The notes under the pieces were generated by a model, which was given only the letters and a program-made list of their open reading frames with translations, did no database searches and was not told the origin of the DNA. From Bacillota bacterium (GTDB taxonomy: Bacteria; Bacillota; DTU030; DUMP01): a stretch of 42,082 nucleotides of DNA. The translations under genes and the position numbers were made by a program. This document shows positions 27,343 to 36,462 of this stretch, piece after piece (position 1 is the stretch's first letter; the number at the start of each line of letters is the position of its first letter). The stretch spans positions 1 to 42,082 of the forward strand of contig JASKLG010000006.1 of assembly GCA_030153805.1 (NCBI GenBank), written 5' to 3'.

Positions 27343-28695
27343 GTGTCTGACCCTAATACGCGCGAAGGTTTTGCAAGTAAAATCGGCTTTATTTTTGCAG
27401 CAGCAGGTTCAGCTATCGGTTTAGGAAACATCTGGCGCTTTCCCTGGTTGGCCGGAGCCAACGGTGGGGCCGCATTCCTTATTATTTATCTCGGGATCGT
27501 TATTCTTGTCGGCGTAACCATGTTCATGGGCGAGGTCACCCTGGGACGATACGCTCAACGTTCCAACGTCGGCGCTTTCAAAAAGGTCGCTCCCGGCTGG
27601 ACCTGGGTTGGCGCCATGGGGCTTTTGGCCGGCTTCTTGATTCTTTCCTATTACAGCGTGGTCGGCGGCTGGGTCATTTATTACTTTGTCCGGGCCATCG
27701 CTGGTTTCAACATGACCGATCCCAGCCTTACTGGCCAACTTTTTGAGAGTTTCATCACCCATCCCCTGCTGCCTCTCATCTTCCACGCTCTCTTTATGGG
27801 CATGACAATCTGGATCTGCTACAACGGCGTACAGGGTGGCATCGAAAAGTACTCCAACATCATGATGCCCGCTCTCTTTGCCATACTAATTATCCTGGCT
27901 ATCCGTTCCCTTACCCTGCCGGGTGCCGCTGAAGGGCTACGGTTCTATCTGGTACCGGACTTTTCTAAGATCACCGGAAAAACCTTCCTTGATGCCCTAG
28001 GTCAGGTGTTCTTCTCCCTCAGTCTCGGTATGGGCTCCATCCTCACCTACGGCAGCTACCTGAGCAAGAAGGAGAATATTCCGCAGGTTTCCACCATTGT
28101 TCCGATCATGGATACGTTAATTGCCTTTACAGCCGGCCTAATTATCTTCCCAGCAGTGTTTAACTACGGCTTTGAGCCCGCAGCCGGTCCCGGCCTCACC
28201 TTCGTTACCCTCCCTGCCGTCTTCAGCGAAATGCCACTGGGGAACCTGTTCGGCGGAGCGTTCTTCCTCCTACTCTTCTTGGCGGCACTTACCTCAGCCA
28301 TCTCGCTCTTGGAACCGCTGACGGCGTACATGATGGAAGAGCATGGCTGGGAACGCAAGAGGGCCACAGTAATTCTCGGAAGCATCATGTTCGTCATCGG
28401 AATCGGTGCTTCTCTTTCCATGGGCGTCTGGAGCAGCTTCAAAATTGCAGGCTTGGTATTCTTCGACCAGTTGGACTGGGTAGCAAACAACCTGCTCCTG
28501 CCGCTGGGCGGAATGTTTACCGCTATCGTCGTCGCCTGGGTGTGGGGCACGAAGAACGCGCTTCAGGAAGCCACGAACGATGGTACTCTAAAGTTCGGTT
28601 TGGGCGACTTTTGGGCGAATGTAATGCTTAAGTATGTTTCCCCTGCACTCGTGGCTATACTCTTCTTGACCGGTATCGGTATATTGAAAGTATAG
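27343..28695 (+). CDS. Sodium-dependent transporter, NSS (SNF/SLC6) family
   Basis: AAAGSAIGLGNIWRFPWLAGANGGAAFLIIY signature. GTG start behind gggaggggatc. Confidence 0.96.
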   Translation: MSDPNTREGFASKIGFIFAAAGSAIGLGNIWRFPWLAGANGGAAFLIIYLGIVILVGVTMFMGEVTLGRYAQRSNVGAFKKVAPGWTWVGAMGLLAGFLILSYYSVVGGWVIYYFVRAIAGFNMTDPSLTGQLFESFITHPLLPLIFHALFMGMTIWICYNGVQGGIEKYSNIMMPALFAILIILAIRSLTLPGAAEGLRFYLVPDFSKITGKTFLDALGQVFFSLSLGMGSILTYGSYLSKKENIPQVSTIVPIMDTLIAFTAGLIIFPAVFNYGFEPAAGPGLTFVTLPAVFSEMPLGNLFGGAFFLLLFLAALTSAISLLEPLTAYMMEEHGWERKRATVILGSIMFVIGIGASLSMGVWSSFKIAGLVFFDQLDWVANNLLLPLGGMFTAIVVAWVWGTKNALQEATNDGTLKFGLGDFWANVMLKYVSPALVAILFLTGIGILKV

Positions 28696-28703
28696 CTTAA
28701 GAG

Positions 28704-28740
28704 AGGCGGTACCTGACGGTACCGCCTCGTAGTATGTTTT
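28704..28740 (+). terminator. Intrinsic terminator after NSS transporter
   Basis: GAGGCGGTACCtgacGGTACCGCCTCgtagtatgttttt. Confidence 0.75.
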
Positions 28741-28781
28741 TCTCACCCCCGGTTAAATTACTAAAAACGGGAGGTGAGAAC

Positions 28782-29201
28782 GTGTCCAGCCCTCGGGTAG
28801 AATGTGAAGTGAACACGTGCACCCACTGGCTGCCGGGAAATCTTTGTGCCGCCGCCAACATTGATATCCTTTACGAAGAAGAAGGCAAAATGGCCCAGCA
28901 AAAAGAACACACCGAGTGCAAAACCTTTTCCCACCGCCGTGGCCTAGCCAATATGCTGGGGTCCCTGGACAACGTTAACTGGGGCGGGATGCTGACCGGG
29001 GTGTTCCGGGATGGAGTACAGATCACGCCTACTGTAACCTGTGTTGTGGACTCCTGCAAATTTTGGCAGGAAGGCAATCGTTGTACGGCCGAGTCTATCT
29101 TTGTCTCCGGAAATGGTGCTACGGAGTGCCAGGCCACGAACTGCGACACTTTTGTCAATAAAAACGAAAGCGGCCAGCCGGCCGTTTTTGGGCACGCCTG
29201 A
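28782..29201 (+). CDS. Protein with two DUF1540 (Cys-rich) domains
   Basis: VECEVNTCTHWLPGNLCAAANI... and VTCVVDSCKFWQEGNRCTAESI...ECQATNCDTF. GTG 28782 behind gggaggtgag. Confidence 0.88.
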   Translation: MSSPRVECEVNTCTHWLPGNLCAAANIDILYEEEGKMAQQKEHTECKTFSHRRGLANMLGSLDNVNWGGMLTGVFRDGVQITPTVTCVVDSCKFWQEGNRCTAESIFVSGNGATECQATNCDTFVNKNESGQPAVFGHA

Positions 29202-29236
29202 GGAGAGCAGTCGCAGGCCACAGCGAGTCTCAGTAA

Positions 29237-29266
29237 AGCAAGACCTGGGGCGTACCCAGGTCTTGC
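29237..29266 (+). terminator. Stable hairpin, probable terminator between convergent genes
   Basis: GCAAGACCTGGGgcgtaCCCAGGTCTTGC followed by gtcttgttgtt. Confidence 0.65.
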
Positions 29267-29311
29267 GTCTTGTTGTTAATCTTTTTCTTACGGCTGGAAC
29301 CTACGAGTGGC

Positions 29312-30742
29312 TTACTTCTCCGGCTCCCAGAAGACTTTGTAAGCCCGGTAGGCCATGTAAATGTCGACCTTGCTCGCCACCTCGAACGGCGAATGCATGC
29401 TGAGAAGGGCAACGCCTGCGTCTAAGACGTCCATCCCCAAGTTGGCGAGAAATTGAGCGATAGTGCCGCCACCGCCTTCGTCGACCTTGCCCAGTTCACC
29501 CGGCTGCCAGGCTATATTATGGCGGTTGAGAAGATCGCGCACGAGAGCGGTAAACTCGGCACTGGCTTCGCTGGAGCCGCTTTTGCCTCTGGCACCCGTA
29601 TATTTGCTCAAGTTGATTCCGTATCCGAGGAGTGCCGAGTTACGTTTATCGCTAACTTCCTGGTAAGAAGGGTCTAAAGCGGCGTTTACATCGGCCGACA
29701 AAGCCTCACCTCGTGCTAGAGCCTCGCGCACACCGAAATCCACCGAATTAATACCTTCCCGGCGTACCAGGTCGGCCACAACGTTCTCGAAGAAGCGCGA
29801 CTGCGCTCCGGTGTTACCCATGCTACCGACTTCCTCTCTATCCGTAAAAAGGCAGACGGCGGTCTTAAGCGGCTGCCGCACCTCAAGAAGTGCACGCAGG
29901 CTGGTATACGCCGAGATACGGTCGTCTTGCCCGTAGCCTCCCACCATGCTACGGTCGAAGCCTACGTCCCTTGCCGGACCAGCTGGAACTGCTTCTAGCT
30001 CGGCGCTCACGAAATCCTCTTCGCGGATACCGTAGACCTCTTTAAGAAGGTTCAGGATGGCCAGTTTCACCCGCTCCTTGATTTCTTCCTCCTCAGGATA
30101 CGGTATGTTTCCCACCACTATGTTGAGGGCTTCGCCGCTGATGGCGTGTTTAGCCTTCTTTTCCATCTGTTCATAAGCCAGGTGAGGAAGGAGATCGGTC
30201 ACGCAAAATACCGGGTCGCCGGGTTCTTCGCCCAAACGAATCTCCCGGCGCTCCCCGCCTGCAAGAACTACCAGGCCGTGCAGAGCCAAAGGATGTACCG
30301 GCCATTGGTACTTCTTAATACCGCCGTAGTAATGGGTTTTTAAAAGGGCTAAACCTTCTTCTTCATAAAGCGGGCGCGGTTTGAGATCCAGGCGTGGAGA
30401 ATCAATGTGCGACCCAACCAGGCGGAAACCCGTGTTTAAAGGTTCCCGACCAACCACCACTAAAGCGGCGCTACGCCCACGGTTGTTGTAATAAATCCTT
30501 GTTCCGGGAACGAGACGCCCCTCAAACCTCTCGGCAGGCAGAAAACCATGCTTTTCTGCCTCGGCCAAAATCAAGGCGTTTGTTTCGCGCTCGGTCTTGG
30601 CCTCACTAAGAAAGGCTTTGTAGTCCTCAGCCAGAGCAAACACTCGCTGCCGTTCTTCCGAACTCAAGCGGTCCCAAGCCGGTTTGGGTTTGTAAGCCAG
30701 GTCTTCAAATAGTTTCTTACCTATGCTAGTTTCTTTCAACAA
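29312..30742 (-). CDS. apeA: M18 family aminopeptidase
   Basis: VGSHIDSPRLDLKPRPLYEEEGLALLKTHYYGGIKKYQW; DREEVGSMGNTGAQSRFF. Confidence 0.96.
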   Translation of the reverse strand: MLKETSIGKKLFEDLAYKPKPAWDRLSSEERQRVFALAEDYKAFLSEAKTERETNALILAEAEKHGFLPAERFEGRLVPGTRIYYNNRGRSAALVVVGREPLNTGFRLVGSHIDSPRLDLKPRPLYEEEGLALLKTHYYGGIKKYQWPVHPLALHGLVVLAGGERREIRLGEEPGDPVFCVTDLLPHLAYEQMEKKAKHAISGEALNIVVGNIPYPEEEEIKERVKLAILNLLKEVYGIREEDFVSAELEAVPAGPARDVGFDRSMVGGYGQDDRISAYTSLRALLEVRQPLKTAVCLFTDREEVGSMGNTGAQSRFFENVVADLVRREGINSVDFGVREALARGEALSADVNAALDPSYQEVSDKRNSALLGYGINLSKYTGARGKSGSSEASAEFTALVRDLLNRHNIAWQPGELGKVDEGGGGTIAQFLANLGMDVLDAGVALLSMHSPFEVASKVDIYMAYRAYKVFWEPEK

Positions 30743-30855
30743 GAATCCCTCCCCTTTCTCCTGCCCTATAGTTTACCACAATTCACCAGCATTCACACCC
30801 CCGGCGGGCGTCTCTTTCAAGCATCGTATCCCGCATCCAGGCAATATTAATTATA

Positions 30856-30960
30856 AGAAAAAACACAACTAGCTGGTAGTTTGGCAGGCACGTGAAACCG
30901 GATGTCCCATCAGGAAGGAATTTTTCCTTTTGCTGCCAAAAGCAACTACGTAGGGCTACC
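30856..30960 (-). ncRNA. Candidate small structured RNA or leader in apeA/agcS intergenic region
   Basis: Minus strand GGTAG...TTTGGCAG...CTGCCAAACTACC closing stems, then U-rich GTTGTGTTTTTTC; TATAAG box about 7 nt upstream of the first G. Confidence 0.4.
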
Positions 30961-31071
30961 AAGAGACTTATAGCAAATTTCTGACCAAGTTAGGGAGGAG
31001 GGGGGACAGCGGTTACAAAAAAGAAAGAGCCGGGCACGCTTTTTATTAAGAAAAGGGGGAGAAGTTAAGTC

Positions 31072-32454
31072 ATGCTGGCCGTGCTTTATAACATTAGTGA
31101 TTTCCTCTGGGGCTGGCCGCTTATTGTCATCATTGTTGCGGTCTCGCTTACCTTTTCCTTCCAGCTTCGCTTCATTCAGTTCACAAAATTGGGATGGATT
31201 CTCAAGAACACCCTGTTCAAGATGTTCGAGCGCCGTACCGAAGGAGAAGGGAACCTGACGCCTTTTCAAGCCGCCTGCGCTGCTCTGTCGGCCACTATTG
31301 GGGTAGGAAACATTGCCGGTGTCGGCATGGCCATCGGCCTCGGTGGCCCGGGGGCAGTTTTCTGGATGTGGGTAGTCGCCCTCTTTGCCATGATCAACAA
31401 GTATGCAGAGATTGTGCTTGGCCTTACTTATCGCGTCAAAGACCCTGAGACCGGCATCTACCGCGGCGGTGGCATGTATTATATCTCCCGGGGGCTCGGG
31501 GAGCGTTGGAGATGGCTCGCTTTTGTTTTTGCTTTGATGTTCGCTTTTATGTTCTTTGTGTTCGGTTTCGTGCAGTCTAACACCCTAGCCATTACTCTAA
31601 AGAGTTCTTTCGGCATACCTACCCTAGCGGGCGGTATTCTAGTTGCCTTTTTTGTAGGGATCGTCGTCATTGGCGGCGTGAAGCGCCTCGGGGAAGTGGC
31701 CGAAAAAGTGGTACCTATCATGGCGTTTCTCTACGCTTTAGGTGCCCTGATCATTATCTTTATGAACATCAGCCGGATTCCTGAAGTTTTCACACAGATC
31801 TTCCGCGATGCTTTTACCGGAGCGGCAGCTGCAGGAGGTTTTGCCGGTTCTACCGCCATGTTGGCCATCCGCCACGGCTTTGCCCGCGGCATCTTTTCCA
31901 ACGAAGGCGGCATGGGTTCCGCGCCCGTGGCGCACTCCACTGCTGCCGTTAACCACCCCGTACGCCAGGGTATTTGGGGCGTGTTCGAAGTATTCCTTGA
32001 TACTATTGTGGTGTGCTCGGCCACAGCCCTGGTAATTATGTTTACCGGCGTTCTTCCCAGCGGCAAGCTCGGCTCCGAACTCACCCAACTCGCCTTCAAC
32101 ACCGGCCTGCCGGTAATGGGTAACGTCATCGTCACAGTAGGTATTATCCTTTTTGCCTATACCACAGCTCTGACGAACGAGTTCTACTGCGAAACCGGCG
32201 TGGCTTACGCCCTGGGTAACAAAGCCGCCCTCGTCGTCCGTTACCTCTACATCCTCGGCCTGATCTACGGCGCCGTAGGCGGCCTGCAACAAATCTGGGG
32301 CCTAGCCGACTTTTTCATGGCCATCGTCGTTATTATCAACCTCCTGGTGATCTTTAGTCTCCGGCAGAAGGTCTGGGAAGCTACGTATGACTTCTTCTGG
32401 CGTAAACCCGGTGAGCCGAGGAAACTCAAATGGAGTGGAACCCCAAGAGAATAA
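31072..32454 (+). CDS. Sodium:alanine symporter family protein (AGCS)
   Basis: TPFQAACAALSATIGVGNIAGVGMAIGLGGPGAVFWMWVVALFAMINKYAEIVLGLTYR; RGIFSNEGGMGSAPVAHSTA. Confidence 0.96.
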   Translation: MLAVLYNISDFLWGWPLIVIIVAVSLTFSFQLRFIQFTKLGWILKNTLFKMFERRTEGEGNLTPFQAACAALSATIGVGNIAGVGMAIGLGGPGAVFWMWVVALFAMINKYAEIVLGLTYRVKDPETGIYRGGGMYYISRGLGERWRWLAFVFALMFAFMFFVFGFVQSNTLAITLKSSFGIPTLAGGILVAFFVGIVVIGGVKRLGEVAEKVVPIMAFLYALGALIIIFMNISRIPEVFTQIFRDAFTGAAAAGGFAGSTAMLAIRHGFARGIFSNEGGMGSAPVAHSTAAVNHPVRQGIWGVFEVFLDTIVVCSATALVIMFTGVLPSGKLGSELTQLAFNTGLPVMGNVIVTVGIILFAYTTALTNEFYCETGVAYALGNKAALVVRYLYILGLIYGAVGGLQQIWGLADFFMAIVVIINLLVIFSLRQKVWEATYDFFWRKPGEPRKLKWSGTPRE

Positions 32455-32458
32455 GACC

Positions 32459-32486
32459 TGCAAAGCCCTCGTCTGAGGGCTTTTTG
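32459..32486 (+). terminator. Intrinsic terminator after AGCS symporter
   Basis: aaAGCCCTCgtcTGAGGGCTttttgt. Confidence 0.8.
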
Positions 32487-32532
32487 TATTTACTTTCCAT
32501 TTGGGGTGATAATATCACCGGGAGGTGATAAC

Positions 32533-32637
32533 GTGGCCGAAAAGAAAGACCAGGGCACTAAGAAGAAGGCGGGCGATACAAAAAAAGGCCGAACGGCCGG
32601 CTCCCCTACCCCGAAGGACAGTTTCGACGTTAAGTAG
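32533..32637 (+). CDS. Small lysine-rich protein (34 aa)
   Basis: gggaggtgataac GTG start; MAEKKDQGTKKKAGDTKKGRTAGSPTPKDSFDVK*, followed by its own terminator. Confidence 0.55.
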   Translation: MAEKKDQGTKKKAGDTKKGRTAGSPTPKDSFDVK

Positions 32638-32663
32638 GCACAGTACGGCTCGGATAATAAGCG

Positions 32664-32692
32664 GAGGCCCTCACGGGCCTCTTTTTCTTCTA
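32664..32692 (+). terminator. Intrinsic terminator
   Basis: GAGGCCctcacGGGCCTCtttttctt. Confidence 0.7.
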
Positions 32693-33865
32693 GAACACCT
32701 GAAAGATGAAAAACTTGAGGTACTCCGTTTCCGGCGCAGCCACAAGCACGGGATGATCTTTGGCCTGGGTGCGGTACTCCACAAGACGGAGCCGGCGGTT
32801 GGTGTCACTTGCCGCTTCCGCTACAATTGCCCGGAAAAGTTCCGGACTCATATGTTGTGAACAGGAAGCCGTGACCAGAAAGCCCCCCGGTGGGATAAGC
32901 TTGAGCGCCCGGAGGTTGATCTCTTTGTAGCCCCGTGCAGCGCCTTCGACTGCCTGCCGACTCTTGGTGAAGGCAGGCGGATCGAGAATGACCACGTCGT
33001 ATCTCTCACGATCCCGCGCTAAGGCCCTGAGTTCATCAAACACGTTGCCTACCTTGAACCGGCAAAGATGCTCCAATCCATTCAGCCGGGCATTTTTTTC
33101 AGCCATGGCCACAGCTTCAGGAGAAATGTCTATACCGACAACCTCCCGAGCACCATAAAAGGCGGCATGAAGCGCAAAGGCACCCGTATGGCAAAAACAG
33201 TCCAGCACCCTGGCCCCAGAAACAAAAGGCGCTAAAGCAGCCCGGTTTTCCCGCTGATCTAGAAAGTAACCCGTTTTCTGTCCGTTTTCCACATCAACCC
33301 AGAACTTTAGGCCGTGCTCCTCGATCTGGATCAGCGGGTCGAACTTCCCGTAAAGACATCCTTTTTCCAACGGCAGGCCTTCTATTTCGCGTACTTTAAC
33401 GTCGTTCCTTGCGTAAATACCGCGTGGGGCAAGAAGTTCCACCAACAGATCAACCAACGTATCCTGCCAGCGTGCGATACCGAGGGCCAGGCTCTGGATA
33501 ACCAGGTAGTCGCCAAATTTGTCGACAATGAGCGCGGGAATAAAATCCGCTTCGGCAAATACCAGCCGGCAGGAGGACGTGTTCACCAAACGCCGGCGGT
33601 ACTCCCAGGCAGCTTCCAGCCGGCGCCGCCAGAAGGCAGGTCCAATCTTCTCTTGTTCCGGCGTGAGGAAGCGCAGGGCAATTTGGGAGCGCGGGTTAAA
33701 ATACCCTTGTCCCAAAAAGCGACCCCGTTCATCAGCGATTTCCAGCACATCCCCTGGCTCATAATCACCTTTAACCGCCACGATATCGGAAGCAAAAACC
33801 CATGGATGACCTGCCTTCAGCCTGCCTGCACCTTTTTGGTTGATAATGGCCCGGGCCACGTTCAT
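32690..33865 (-). CDS. rlmI: Class I SAM-dependent rRNA methyltransferase (RlmI-like, PUA domain)
   Basis: LKAGHPWVFASDI PUA-like N-terminus; VLDCFCHTGAFALHAAFYGAREVVGIDISPEAV; VILDPPAFTKSRQAV. Confidence 0.93.
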   Translation of the reverse strand: MNVARAIINQKGAGRLKAGHPWVFASDIVAVKGDYEPGDVLEIADERGRFLGQGYFNPRSQIALRFLTPEQEKIGPAFWRRRLEAAWEYRRRLVNTSSCRLVFAEADFIPALIVDKFGDYLVIQSLALGIARWQDTLVDLLVELLAPRGIYARNDVKVREIEGLPLEKGCLYGKFDPLIQIEEHGLKFWVDVENGQKTGYFLDQRENRAALAPFVSGARVLDCFCHTGAFALHAAFYGAREVVGIDISPEAVAMAEKNARLNGLEHLCRFKVGNVFDELRALARDRERYDVVILDPPAFTKSRQAVEGAARGYKEINLRALKLIPPGGFLVTASCSQHMSPELFRAIVAEAASDTNRRLRLVEYRTQAKDHPVLVAAPETEYLKFFIFQVF

Positions 33866-34644
33866 TCCCCCATACGTTTTTTCTCGGTTTTATCCTGGAG
33901 GTTACCCTCCGGCACAATTAGAGAACCCCAAGTAGTAAAGGGCTCTTTACTCTCCCAAGCAGAAAGAAAGCGGCGATAGAAATCCGGGTAGCGCGCTATT
34001 AAATCGCGAACCAGGCTACGCATCTCCGCCCTCTTTGTCCGTCCAACTACCGGGCAATTATTTTTTACCACCGGCAGGCCTTCACGCCGGACGACGGCGT
34101 TCACAGTCTCCTCTGGAAGGTAAACCAGGGGGCGAATTACCGTAAGCCCCGTACGGCTAAGCTCTGTGCGTGGCCAAAAAGTATCTAGGCGGCCGGTGTA
34201 AACCAGGTTTAAGAAAAACGTGGCCAAGACGTCGTCCAAGTGGTGCCCTAAGGCCACCTTGTTACATCCATGGTTTAGGGCCACGGCATTCAAGGCTCCA
34301 CGCCGCAGATGGGCACAGAGGGTACAGGGATTGGGCTCTTGGTGCACTTTGAACACAATGTCTCCGATAAGCGTCTTTTCTCTGATAAGAGGTACACCTA
34401 GCTCCCGGCAGTACTGCTCCAACGGTATTAGATCTTCCTCCCAGCCCAAGTCGACATGGACGGGAATAATCTCAAGCTTTGGGTATGAGGTCCGCTGCAG
34501 AAAAACGAGAATATGAAGGAGAAACACGCTGTCCTTTCCTCCGGAAACACCTACCGCTACACGGTCTTCTGGCTGAAGGAGTTGATAGCGGCGGATTGCC
34601 TGCTTAACTTTGCTAAGGAACCATTTACTGTCGCTTCGTTGCAT
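33862..34644 (-). CDS. TtcA/TilS-type PP-loop ATPase (tRNA thiolation family)
   Basis: VAVGVSGGKDSVFLLHIL PP-loop, PCTLCAHLRRGALN, LGHHLDDVLATFFLNLVYTGRL. Confidence 0.88.
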   Translation of the reverse strand: MQRSDSKWFLSKVKQAIRRYQLLQPEDRVAVGVSGGKDSVFLLHILVFLQRTSYPKLEIIPVHVDLGWEEDLIPLEQYCRELGVPLIREKTLIGDIVFKVHQEPNPCTLCAHLRRGALNAVALNHGCNKVALGHHLDDVLATFFLNLVYTGRLDTFWPRTELSRTGLTVIRPLVYLPEETVNAVVRREGLPVVKNNCPVVGRTKRAEMRSLVRDLIARYPDFYRRFLSAWESKEPFTTWGSLIVPEGNLQDKTEKKRMGE

Positions 34645-34786
34645 CCCAATCTCCTTCCCCGTATCTTCACTATGGATAAATTAGCCGCAGCCTATAGGCA
34701 AGGGCTAGAAGGAGAGAAGTACCCACATAACGAATACTAGTAAAACGAAGAAGATATATAAATATCTTTTGGGGGGTAAGTAGGCT

Positions 34787-36199
34787 ATGTGCGACACCCT
34801 TGTGGCCTTGCCGGACGTTACCTCTACCGGTACCGTTCTGCTAGGGAAAAACAGCGATCGTCCGCCTTTTGACTGCCAAGTACTCAGCTATTCTCCCCGC
34901 ACCGTGCATGAGCCCGGGGAAACTCTCTCGCTGGCCTACGTAGAGATCCCGCAGGCCGAAATCACTTATGCCACGGTTGGATCCCGTCCGTACTGGTGTT
35001 GGGGCTATGAGGAAGGTTTTAACGAACACGGCGTGGCCATCGGCAACGAAGCCATTTTCACCCGGGAAAGCGCCCTCGCCGCAACCCGCTACTTGGAAGG
35101 CCGGCCGCCGGAATTGGGGCTTTTGGGAATGGAGCTCCTGCGACTTGGCTTGGAACGCGGCAAGACGGCCGTAGAAGCCATGCAAGTGATTACTCAACTG
35201 GTTGAAAAATACGGGCAGTGGGGGTCTGGAGTACCCGGTTCGGATCACCCCCAGGGATCGTATAACAACTCATTTATCATTGCCGATCACAAAGAAGCCT
35301 GGATCCTAGAGACGGCCGGAAAACGTTGGGTAGCGCGACGGGTGCAGCGCGGTTATGCCGCCATATCCAACGAGCCCAGTATCCGCACCGCCTGGGACTT
35401 AGCCAGCCCGGATTTAATTGGTCGGGCGATAGAAAAAGGGTGGTGGCCGGCCGGCAAAGAGGCCCTATTCGACTTCGCCTTAGCCTACACGGACCGACAA
35501 AAACCGCTCCAAGTCTCGCACATCCGCGCCCAGCGCCTGCGCCAACTCCTGGCGCAGGGCAAGGACCAGGGCATTTCGCCTTCCTGGATAAAACGCATCC
35601 TGCGCGATCATTATGAAGATACCTTTCTGGGCGGACCGTACTTTAATGCCGCCCTACCTGACTTTCTTACCATCTGCATGCACTCATCGCCTGCCGGCTT
35701 CACCTGGGGCAATACGGCCAGCTCGGCTATCTTCGTCCTCCCCGAGCCTGAGAAGGGCTTGCCTCACATGTGGTGGTGCGCCGGTACTCCCTGCACCGGC
35801 GTTTACCTCCCCGTTTTTCTCCCCTTGCTATCGCTGCCGGAGTCCCTTACGCGGCCGGGTACCTGCCTTACCCTTAGCCCCGCACCCGAAGCACCACGCG
35901 ATACCTATAGTGCCTCCTCTTACTGGTGGAAATTCCGTCACCTCTTGGACGTTCTCAAAGGTGACGAAGATGGAAGCCTTTTTACCTTCAGGCAACAGGT
36001 GGCCCGCCTGGCTTTCGACCGGCTGGAAGAAGAATGGGCTGTCTTGGCCAAGCAGGTAGAAAAAGAAGCCCTAGATGCAGTGCATGAAGGAAGAAGCCAA
36101 GACGCCGCAACGCTCCTCACCAACTTTACGGCCACATGCGTGGACCAAGCGCTGGCTACCGCCCGCAAGGTAAAAGAAGCTGTACTGGCTTTAGGCTAG
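34787..36199 (+). CDS. C69 family dipeptidase
   Basis: MCDTLVALPDVTSTGTVLLGKNSDRPPFDCQ with N-terminal nucleophile Cys2; PGSDHPQGSYNNSFIIADHKEAWILETAGKRWVA. Confidence 0.93.
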   Translation: MCDTLVALPDVTSTGTVLLGKNSDRPPFDCQVLSYSPRTVHEPGETLSLAYVEIPQAEITYATVGSRPYWCWGYEEGFNEHGVAIGNEAIFTRESALAATRYLEGRPPELGLLGMELLRLGLERGKTAVEAMQVITQLVEKYGQWGSGVPGSDHPQGSYNNSFIIADHKEAWILETAGKRWVARRVQRGYAAISNEPSIRTAWDLASPDLIGRAIEKGWWPAGKEALFDFALAYTDRQKPLQVSHIRAQRLRQLLAQGKDQGISPSWIKRILRDHYEDTFLGGPYFNAALPDFLTICMHSSPAGFTWGNTASSAIFVLPEPEKGLPHMWWCAGTPCTGVYLPVFLPLLSLPESLTRPGTCLTLSPAPEAPRDTYSASSYWWKFRHLLDVLKGDEDGSLFTFRQQVARLAFDRLEEEWAVLAKQVEKEALDAVHEGRSQDAATLLTNFTATCVDQALATARKVKEAVLALG

Positions 36200-36261
36200 T
36201 GCATAACGCGCCGGGGAACGCCGCATATCAGTTTAAGCTTGAGAAGAAAGGAGTTAAGCCC

Positions 36262-36435
36262 GTGCGCCGCAAGGCTAAGGACCCCAAGAATCGGCCGGCA
36301 ACAAAACTTCGTAATAAGAGTGAGCTGGTAGAAGAAGTAGACCGCGAAGAGCTCTACCTTACTCCCGACAAAATGAGGGAAAACCCTTACAAGACACCTC
36401 CCAACGAACTGACAAGCAAGGAGCAGCCCCGCTAA
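36262..36435 (+). CDS. Small basic hypothetical protein (57 aa)
   Basis: agaaaggag upstream of GTG 36262; MRRKAKDPKNRPATKLRNKSELVEEVDREELYLTPDKMRENPYKTPPNELTSKEQPR*. Confidence 0.55.
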   Translation: MRRKAKDPKNRPATKLRNKSELVEEVDREELYLTPDKMRENPYKTPPNELTSKEQPR

Positions 36436-36462
36436 GCTGCCCCTGTTTCATACCTGTTTTCA

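Noticed and set aside
31738-32292. Minus-strand ORF of 184 aa
   Set aside because: Antisense to the AGCS symporter; His/Gly-rich composition typical of reverse-frame artefacts.
33314-33979. Plus-strand ORF of 221 aa
   Set aside because: Antisense to the well supported rlmI-like methyltransferase; no RBS or family signature.
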